Shown here: positions 5,809 through 10,988 of the stretch, in pieces
How positions within the stretch are numbered: the stretch's first letter is position 1
Layout: the number at the start of each line of letters is the position of its first letter
Source: an uncultured Rhodospirillaceae bacterium
Lineage (GTDB): Bacteria > Pseudomonadota > Alphaproteobacteria > RF32 > CAG-239
DNA: 10,988 nucleotides
Direction: 5' to 3'
Assembly (NCBI GenBank): GCA_900320035.1
Contig: ONQU01000007.1
Location: 1 to 10,988 of the forward strand
The notes under the pieces: model-generated
The model's database searches: none
Seen by the model: the letters and a program-made list of their open reading frames with translations, nothing else
What the model was told of the DNA's origin: nothing
Made by a program: the position numbers and the translations under genes

Positions 5809-6861
5809 CTATAACACCTTACATAAACCGGATAATAAATTAAAGAGCATCATTTTTTTATCCATATTGATATTTGTGCAATCGGCGAACATTTTTTCCA
5901 TATCGTTCTTAAATTGATAGAGTTCTTCAATATTCTGTCCGGCCTGCATATTTTCTTTAATAAATTGCAACAACAATTCTTCTATAATAATAAATTTATC
6001 ATTATCGGTCGCTACGGTTGAACAAAAATCAAGCAGTTGTTGCAAATTAAACTTCTGCCGCGCATATAAAATGGTACACAGTTGTTCATAGAGTTCATGA
6101 GCCTTCGTATCAGCATACAAAACAGCGCGACCAATACTGCCTCCGCTCATTGCCGCTATTTTCACCACCATATCTTCATTTAATTCCGGCCGATAGCGCC
6201 GTAGTAAACTGGCAACATTATTGATTGACAGCATTTTGAGCGGTAGTTTGGCGCAACGCGAACGAATGGTCGGTAGCAACATACCACTATTGTGGCTAAT
6301 CAGCAGTAATATAGTCTTAGCCGGTGGTTCTTCAAGTATCTTGAGAAGGGCGTTGGCAGCATTTCTGTTCATATCATCGGCACTATCGACAATAACCACG
6401 CGCCATCCGTCATTAAATGAAGTTTTACTCAAAAATTCTGTAATTTTACGCACATCATCAATACGGATAAAAGCCGATTTTTTCAAACCTGATAACATTT
6501 CATTATCAATACTTTCCCCTTTTTTTATGGCACTTAAAATTTTTTTGCGATCTGTCTCAATGTAATCGCGCTCTAAAACCATTAAATCGTGATGTGATTG
6601 ATTGGCCACTTGTTGAAAAACAGGCGACTTTTCATCTATTTGTAAAGATTTGACTTCTTGAGAGGCTGTATGTCCAACACTAAGCAGAAAACGCGCAATT
6701 CGATATGCCAGAGTTGCCTTGCCAATACCTTGTGGCCCGCTTAAAATCCAAGCGTGATGTAAGTTTCCTTGTTGCCATGCCTGTAAAAATGTCTGTTCAG
6801 CTTCTTCTTGTCCGAGCAGATAATTATTATTTGACGGTGATATTAATTGTACATTTACCAT
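5809..6861 (-). CDS. holB: DNA polymerase III subunit delta'
   Basis: A 350-residue AAA+ protein of the clamp-loader complex that loads the beta sliding clamp onto primed DNA. The P-loop region is GPQGIGKAT (42-50), with Ala where active ATPases have Thr or Ser, as expected for a delta' subunit. A Walker B-like VVIVDSADDMN is at 155-165. LLKILEEPP (172-180) and the SRC motif (201-203) are typical of DnaX/HolB proteins. The four zinc cysteines of the E. coli protein are absent; instead there is SPVFQQVANQSHHDLMVL, which I recognise as the alphaproteobacterial form. A charged insertion of about 30 residues spans 97-131. The ATG at 6861 overlaps the tmk TGA by one base (TGATG); a TTG one codon earlier is a weaker option. 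There is no strong Shine-Dalgarno, so coupling to tmk probably drives initiation. Confidence 0.94.
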   Translation of the reverse strand: MVNVQLISPSNNNYLLGQEEAEQTFLQAWQQGNLHHAWILSGPQGIGKATLAYRIARFLLSVGHTASQEVKSLQIDEKSPVFQQVANQSHHDLMVLERDYIETDRKKILSAIKKGESIDNEMLSGLKKSAFIRIDDVRKITEFLSKTSFNDGWRVVIVDSADDMNRNAANALLKILEEPPAKTILLLISHNSGMLLPTIRSRCAKLPLKMLSINNVASLLRRYRPELNEDMVVKIAAMSGGSIGRAVLYADTKAHELYEQLCTILYARQKFNLQQLLDFCSTVATDNDKFIIIEELLLQFIKENMQAGQNIEELYQFKNDMEKMFADCTNINMDKKMMLFNLLSGLCKVL

Positions 6862-7505
6862 CAAACACCCAGTCTTTCTTGTATAATATGTTGGATGTTT
6901 TGCTGTAAGGTCGCAATATCCGTATTGGCATTAACTACCACACAACGTTGCGCTTCGCGTTTGGCAATTTCTAAAAAACCATGCCGTAAGTTGTTATGAA
7001 AAGCAATTTGCCGGCTTTCAAAGCGCAATTCTTGAGTATTGGTTGCGGCAGCTTTAGCAAACGAACGTTGCATCCCGATTTCCGGCGGCATATCTAAAAT
7101 CAAAGTCAAGTCCGGCTTAAAATCACCGGCGACAATTTGATACATATTTTGCAGAGTTGCAAAATCAATGCGTTTGTCATAACCATAATATTGATAAGCT
7201 TCGGTTGAATCGGCGTAACGGTCACTAATAACCCATTTGCCTTGTTTTAATGCCGGCCACACCACTTTAGTTAAATGATTGCGCCGATCGGCATAATAGA
7301 GAAGACATTCCGTAACGGCATCAAACTTGTCTTTATCACCGGTCACCAAAAGTTGGCGCAAGATTAAACCTTCGGCTGTACCACCAGGTTCTTTAGTTAA
7401 AACAGTTTCTATTCCCTTAGATTGCAAATAATCGCAGAGCAATTTGGCTTGCGTTGACTTACCGCAACCTTCACCGCCCTCTAAGGTAATAAATTTACCA
7501 TCCAT
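6861..7505 (-). CDS. tmk: Thymidylate kinase
   Basis: This enzyme phosphorylates dTMP to dTDP with ATP, the committed step to dTTP, in the cytoplasm. It has 214 residues, the usual length. The P-loop GGEGCGKST is at 10-18, the substrate loop KEPGGT at 38-43, YADRRNH at 71-77 and the dTMP-site motif DRYADSTEAYQ at 95-105. A LID follows LILDMPPEIG, with basic residues near 147-161 and RFESRQIAFH at 161-170. The P-loop lacks the arginine of eukaryotic type I enzymes and the LID is basic, so it is a bacterial type II kinase. The ATG overlaps the TAA of the carboxypeptidase gene by one base (TAATG), and its TGA overlaps holB. The tmk-holB pairing is widespread in bacteria. Confidence 0.97.
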   Translation of the reverse strand: MDGKFITLEGGEGCGKSTQAKLLCDYLQSKGIETVLTKEPGGTAEGLILRQLLVTGDKDKFDAVTECLLYYADRRNHLTKVVWPALKQGKWVISDRYADSTEAYQYYGYDKRIDFATLQNMYQIVAGDFKPDLTLILDMPPEIGMQRSFAKAAATNTQELRFESRQIAFHNNLRHGFLEIAKREAQRCVVVNANTDIATLQQNIQHIIQERLGV

Positions 7506-8650
7506 TATTTAGCCCCGAAGACAAAATATTTAACATTAGCCCAAAAGCGTCCGAGCAAACCAACTTTTGCGACATCATTGGCAGCCACCAGAGGAACTTC
7601 CATGGTTGCTTTATCATCTATGGAAATTTTTAATTTTCCGAGAGGTTGTCCGGCACTAATCGGTGCTTTAATCGGCTCATCAAACTCAGCTTCAACTGTT
7701 ACTTTATCAACCTGACTTAGATGAACGGTTTTTAAAACATCTGCGGCTACCGTTAAATCAACTGTCGGCTCTGTTCCGTACCAAACAGTAGCTTGGGTAA
7801 TAACTTGGTCTTTTGCAAAAATCTTAAAATTATCAAATTCTCTAAATCCCCAACTCATCAAACGTTGCGCTTCTTCGGAACGCTCTTTGTTACTGGACAT
7901 ACCGCTCATCACTTCAATCAGCCGCCTATCTCCTTTAACTGCCGAGGCATCAAGGCAAAATCCGGCTTCTTCTGTATGACCTGTTTTTAACCCATCGGCA
8001 CCGGCCATTGTGTAAAGCAATGGATTGCGGTTGCCTTGTGTAATATTGTTGTAACGAAATTCTTTTTCGCTGAAATAATGATACAAATCCGGAAATTCAC
8101 GAATTATATGTTGCGATAAAACGGCCAGATCTTCCATCGACATCTTATGATCCGGATGCGGCAAACCGGTAGAATTGGCAAAGCTACTATTTCTTAAACC
8201 AAGTTCTTTGGCCTTTTTATTCATTAAAATAGCGAAATTTTCTTCAGAACCGGCAATATTTTCGGCCACGACAATGCAAGCATCATTACCGGATTGAATC
8301 ACAATCCCTTTTATCAAATCTTCTACCGTCACTTCATCGCCAATTGCTAAAAACATCGTTGACCCGCCGGTGGCCGCTCCGCCTTTACGCCACGCATTTT
8401 CACTAACAGTGAAAGTATCATCTAAGCGAATACTACCATCTTTGATTTTACTCATCAAAATATAGACAGTCATCAATTTACTCATTGAAGCCGGCGGAAC
8501 AGCTTCGGTGATATCCTTCGTATATAAATATTCACCGGTATCAAAGTCCATTAAAATCGCATTACGAGCTGTTGTTTCAAATGCATTTGCATTAAAGCAA
8601 AAAGCTGTGCTGCTCAACAATAAAACAAGTCCGAATTTACTTAACTTCAT
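7505..8650 (-). CDS. dacA: D-alanyl-D-alanine carboxypeptidase (PBP5 family)
   Basis: A 381-residue periplasmic serine peptidase that removes the terminal D-Ala from peptidoglycan pentapeptides. The signal peptide is residues 1-23 (MKLSKF, hydrophobic core, cleavage after ANA before FETTA). The penicillin-binding triad is complete: SMSK (S55, K58), SGN (120-122) and KTG (222-224). A beta-rich PBP5 C-terminal domain fills about 285-360. The last 18 residues (GLLGRFWANVKYFVFG...) look amphipathic, as in the membrane anchor of this family. The open frame extends 15 codons further up, but those codons overlap rlpA and would precede the signal peptide. AAGGAG 6 bases before 8650 supports ATG 8650 or the adjacent ATG 8653. 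It lies 10 bases after rlpA. Symbols dacA, dacC and dacD cannot be separated by sequence alone. Confidence 0.94.
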   Translation of the reverse strand: MKLSKFGLVLLLSSTAFCFNANAFETTARNAILMDFDTGEYLYTKDITEAVPPASMSKLMTVYILMSKIKDGSIRLDDTFTVSENAWRKGGAATGGSTMFLAIGDEVTVEDLIKGIVIQSGNDACIVVAENIAGSEENFAILMNKKAKELGLRNSSFANSTGLPHPDHKMSMEDLAVLSQHIIREFPDLYHYFSEKEFRYNNITQGNRNPLLYTMAGADGLKTGHTEEAGFCLDASAVKGDRRLIEVMSGMSSNKERSEEAQRLMSWGFREFDNFKIFAKDQVITQATVWYGTEPTVDLTVAADVLKTVHLSQVDKVTVEAEFDEPIKAPISAGQPLGKLKISIDDKATMEVPLVAANDVAKVGLLGRFWANVKYFVFGAK

Positions 8651-8656
8651 CATTAT

Positions 8657-8662
8657 CTCCTT
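8657..8662 (-). promoter_or_regulatory. Ribosome binding site of the carboxypeptidase gene
   Basis: AAGGAG overlaps the rlpA TAA stop. It is 6 bases from the ATG at 8650 and only 3 from the ATG at 8653, so the inner ATG is the better spaced start. It excludes the far upstream start at 8695, which would lack a signal peptide at its N-terminus. Confidence 0.7.
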
Positions 8663-9791
8663 ACTTTTTTTCAATTCTGGTATCTTTAATACCATAGTAT
8701 TTTAATTTTGCTTGTGCCACCGTTGCTTCTTCTTTATAGTTATATGGTCCCATAACAACGCGATACAACGACTTACCGTTAACCGTCACATTCATAATTT
8801 GGGCATTACCATATTCTTTAACGCGTACCATTTGCTTGTGTGCTAAATCGTAGCGCGAAAAGGCACCGGCTTGGATGTAATAATATCCTTTAACATATTG
8901 CGTATTGCTTGCTGTAGAGCCACTTTTAGCGGCGACATTCGGTGCAGCTGCCGCTGTGCCATAAACCCCAGTATCATGGTGATGTTTTGAGGATTGAGAG
9001 GCCATTTGGCCATATGTCCCGTCTTTGATTGCACCATCAGCCGTCGCGGCGGTGCCGTAAGCCACCGGTTTTGTCACTTGAGATGCCGGTTCATAAGAAC
9101 CTATTTCAACTGTTTTATCACCGGCACTGGCGTATATGGCCGCCATTTTTTGTTCTTCTTTTTTACCGACCTTTTGCCGTTCTTCAGATGATTCATAAAG
9201 TGATGCCGCCGGTCGGGCTTTTTCAGCAGCCGCCAATGCTGCCTCTTGGTCAGCAAGCGGTTCATCAAGCATAGCCGCCTTTAAAGCCTTACTCTCTTTG
9301 GCTAAAATTTCGACTTTGACTTTTGTCGTCCCTTGTCCCATATAGCCTAATAATTGTGCGCCGTGTTTTGAAAGATCAAGAATACGGTCTTTAACAAATG
9401 GTCCACGGTCATTAACGCGCACAATAATCGAGCGACCGTTTTGTAAATTTGTTACTTTAACGATGCAAGGTAAAGGCAATGTGCGATGCGCCGCCGTTAA
9501 GGTATTCATATTATAGCGTTCACCATTAGCGGTTCTCTTACCGTTAAAATCTTCGCCATACCACGAAGCCATACCGGTTTCCGAATAGTTGTAATCTTCT
9601 TTCGGATAATACCACCGACCGGCGATTTGATATGGATTGCCCACTTTATAAATACCACCATAGTTTTTAATAATTTCAGCTTGCGCTTGCGGTGACAGTC
9701 CCGCTAATTCCGGCGTTCCGGTGGCGCATGACGAGAGAGCGGCCATTATTAAAATCAGTAAAAAATGTTTTATATAGTTCAAATGTGTCAT
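8661..9791 (-). CDS. rlpA: RlpA septal-ring lytic transglycosylase lipoprotein
   Basis: A 376-residue outer-membrane lipoprotein. The signal sequence ends in lipobox LSSC with acylated Cys22. Residues 73-165 are the double-psi beta-barrel: GMASWYGEDFNGKRTANGE, TAAHRTLPLP with H102, and VRVNDRGPF with D128. H102 and D128 match the catalytic His/Asp of Pseudomonas RlpA, which cleaves glycan strands lacking stem peptides. Residues about 301-376 are a SPOR domain (GYYYIQAGAF ... YRVVMGPY) that binds denuded septal peptidoglycan. The linker 165-300 is charged, then Ala/Gly/Tyr-rich, with three YG(T/Q) repeats. The ATG at 9791 has AAGGA 11 bases upstream, slightly far. It lies 74 bases after the transglycosylase stop. 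Context with a lytic transglycosylase and a carboxypeptidase indicates wall remodelling at division. Confidence 0.96.
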   Translation of the reverse strand: MTHLNYIKHFLLILIMAALSSCATGTPELAGLSPQAQAEIIKNYGGIYKVGNPYQIAGRWYYPKEDYNYSETGMASWYGEDFNGKRTANGERYNMNTLTAAHRTLPLPCIVKVTNLQNGRSIIVRVNDRGPFVKDRILDLSKHGAQLLGYMGQGTTKVKVEILAKESKALKAAMLDEPLADQEAALAAAEKARPAASLYESSEERQKVGKKEEQKMAAIYASAGDKTVEIGSYEPASQVTKPVAYGTAATADGAIKDGTYGQMASQSSKHHHDTGVYGTAAAAPNVAAKSGSTASNTQYVKGYYYIQAGAFSRYDLAHKQMVRVKEYGNAQIMNVTVNGKSLYRVVMGPYNYKEEATVAQAKLKYYGIKDTRIEKK

Positions 9792-9865
9792 CTATTCTAT
9801 TTTCCTTAACATACCAATGAATGTAACTTTTTTCATATTGCGCAAGTTATTTCATTTTCTTATTC

Positions 9866-10988
9866 CTATTTCTTCTTTGGTTTCTTGGTTGGTATCACTT
9901 TCGCTAAACCGGTTTGAGAATTATAATTTTGAATTTTCTGCAGCAATCGATAATCCGGATAGCCGTCTGCCGGCAATTTGGCCGCTCTCTGCAGCGCTTT
10001 AACCGCTTCTCTGGTCTGCGAACCGAGCCTACCATCTTCTTTAATATTTTTGCGAAAATAGCGATTGTAGAATTTTTGAATTTGCAAAATTTCATCACTA
10101 TTCATGGTATATTGTTGCGCGGCGGTCAATGGCGTCCATTTGCGTTCCGGATGTGCGGCATAATCAGCCAAAATTGCAACAGCCAAAGCATAATTATCGG
10201 AATGGTTCCAAATCATAATTCGGTTAAAGTTAGAGGTTACCAAATAAACCGGTCCCTTGCGTCCATCCGGTAGCATAATCGCCGCTTTCAAATCATCGGC
10301 ATAGGGCAGGGTGTTGCCGGCAAAAGTTTTAACACCCAATTTTTTCCATTCCGCTACCGTTTTATAATTTTTGCGCCCGACTTCTTTATATTCAAAATCC
10401 CACGGCAACGACACCCGCATACCCCACGGTTCATCTTTTTTCCAACCTAACTTGGTTAAGTAATTTTCTGCTGAAGCCAAAGCATCCGGAAAAGAATTCC
10501 AAATATCCGGCACTTTATCACCGTCAAAATCAACAGCATAATGCTGATAAGTCGATGGCATAAACTGAAAATGCCCCATCGCACCGGCCCATGAACCACG
10601 GATTTTTTCGCCTTTAAGCTGATGCGTTTCCATAATTTTCAGTACATTATACAATTCATTTTTGAAGAAATCAGCGCGGCGATTTTTATAGCTTAAGTTA
10701 GTTAAACTATCAATCAGATTATGTTTGCCTTTGTTTTGCCCGAAATTGGTTTCCACACCCCAAAATGCCACCATATAGTTCAGCGGCACATTATATTGTT
10801 CTTCGACGTTTTTATACTTTTTCAGAAGATTTTTATATTGTTTGCGCGCTGCATTGACTCTTTCTTTATTAACCAGTCGATTAACATAAGCGCACGTTGT
10901 CAGCACAAATTCGGTTTGTTTTTTATCATATTGCACCACTTTAGGCGCCGGATGATAATAATTTTTTCCCTTATAGGCTTCATCTAAA
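9866..10988 (-). CDS. mltB: MltB-family lytic murein transglycosylase (5' end off window)
   Basis: The visible 373 C-terminal residues belong to a glycoside-hydrolase family 103 enzyme, which cleaves the MurNAc-GlcNAc bond to form 1,6-anhydro ends. The reading frame is open to the right edge, so the start and any signal peptide are missing. Visible motifs, counted from 10987, are PKVVQYDKKQTEF (about 15-27), WGVETNFG with catalytic Glu79, GSWAGAMGHFQFMPS (131-145), AVDFDGDKVPDIW, and NFNRIMIWNHSDNYALAV (about 253-270). Residues about 296-356 form a C-terminal peptidoglycan-binding domain (GRLGSQTREAVKALQ), found in many alphaproteobacterial members but not in E. coli MltB. The end is a lysine-rich tail, KKPKKK. 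It is first in the visible wall-enzyme cluster, just before rlpA. The mltB symbol denotes family, not proven orthology. Confidence 0.93.
   Translation of the reverse strand, partial: LDEAYKGKNYYHPAPKVVQYDKKQTEFVLTTCAYVNRLVNKERVNAARKQYKNLLKKYKNVEEQYNVPLNYMVAFWGVETNFGQNKGKHNLIDSLTNLSYKNRRADFFKNELYNVLKIMETHQLKGEKIRGSWAGAMGHFQFMPSTYQHYAVDFDGDKVPDIWNSFPDALASAENYLTKLGWKKDEPWGMRVSLPWDFEYKEVGRKNYKTVAEWKKLGVKTFAGNTLPYADDLKAAIMLPDGRKGPVYLVTSNFNRIMIWNHSDNYALAVAILADYAAHPERKWTPLTAAQQYTMNSDEILQIQKFYNRYFRKNIKEDGRLGSQTREAVKALQRAAKLPADGYPDYRLLQKIQNYNSQTGLAKVIPTKKPKKK

Noticed and set aside
1399..7507. Genetic recoding of UGA, as in some reduced alphaproteobacteria
   Set aside because: pheS and tmk both end at TGA exactly where the next gene starts, and all conserved tryptophans seen use TGG.
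8651..8695. Longer carboxypeptidase start at 8695
   Set aside because: It would overlap rlpA and place 15 charged residues ahead of an otherwise standard signal peptide; AAGGAG directly precedes the inner ATGs.
9792..9865. Promoter for rlpA in the gap after the transglycosylase gene
   Set aside because: TTGCGC occurs, but no acceptable -10 element lies 16-18 bases downstream.
1..10988. A novel defence, mobile or secretion system
   Set aside because: Every supported gene is a recognisable core or housekeeping gene. There are no transposase, integrase, direct repeats, CRISPR units, toxin-antitoxin pairs or abrupt compositional shifts.

Overview
The window is a stretch of bacterial housekeeping chromosome in which every gene I can support is on the minus strand, so the biological reading order runs from the right edge (10988) to the left edge (1). 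Base composition is AT-rich, about 40% GC by eye. TAA, TAG and TGA are all used as stops, so the code is standard. The run lytic transglycosylase - rlpA - D,D-carboxypeptidase - tmk - holB - tatD - metallo-beta-lactamase is a recognisable alphaproteobacterial order. The delta' subunit without zinc cysteines and the shape of the PheS C-terminus fit the same group. I infer a low-GC, probably uncultivated or host-associated alphaproteobacterium. Genus cannot be told from this sequence.

Region A (about 7505-10988) is a cell-wall cluster. It holds an MltB-type lytic transglycosylase whose start lies off the right edge, the lipoprotein RlpA with DPBB and SPOR domains, and a secreted PBP5-type D-alanyl-D-alanine carboxypeptidase. 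Together they trim stem peptides and cleave glycan strands, with RlpA directed to division-site peptidoglycan.

Region B (about 3316-7507) follows with hardly any intergenic space: thymidylate kinase (dTTP supply), DNA polymerase III delta' (clamp loading), TatD nuclease, a PhnP-like metallo-beta-lactamase phosphodiesterase and a DHH/DHHA1 phosphoesterase. From dac to the metallo-beta-lactamase gene the neighbours overlap by up to 8 bases or abut, and the DHH gene follows after 14 bases, so one translationally coupled transcript is likely. The metG gene often found between holB and tatD in alphaproteobacteria is absent.

Region C (1-3285) is the translation cluster rpmI-rplT-pheS-pheT (ribosomal proteins L35 and L20, then phenylalanyl-tRNA synthetase alpha and beta). 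It has its own good sigma-70-type promoter, a structured 5' leader and a terminator-like hairpin between rplT and pheS. That hairpin may set the ratio of ribosomal protein to synthetase expression. pheT runs off the left edge.

No rRNA, tRNA, CRISPR array, insertion sequence, phage gene or toxin module is visible, and there is no gene-free stretch over 150 bases. I see no convincing undescribed system. The points most worth checking are regulatory (the rpmI promoter dyad and leader, the rplT-pheS attenuator) and contextual (the DHH phosphoesterase beside the PhnP-like enzyme, and the missing metG).
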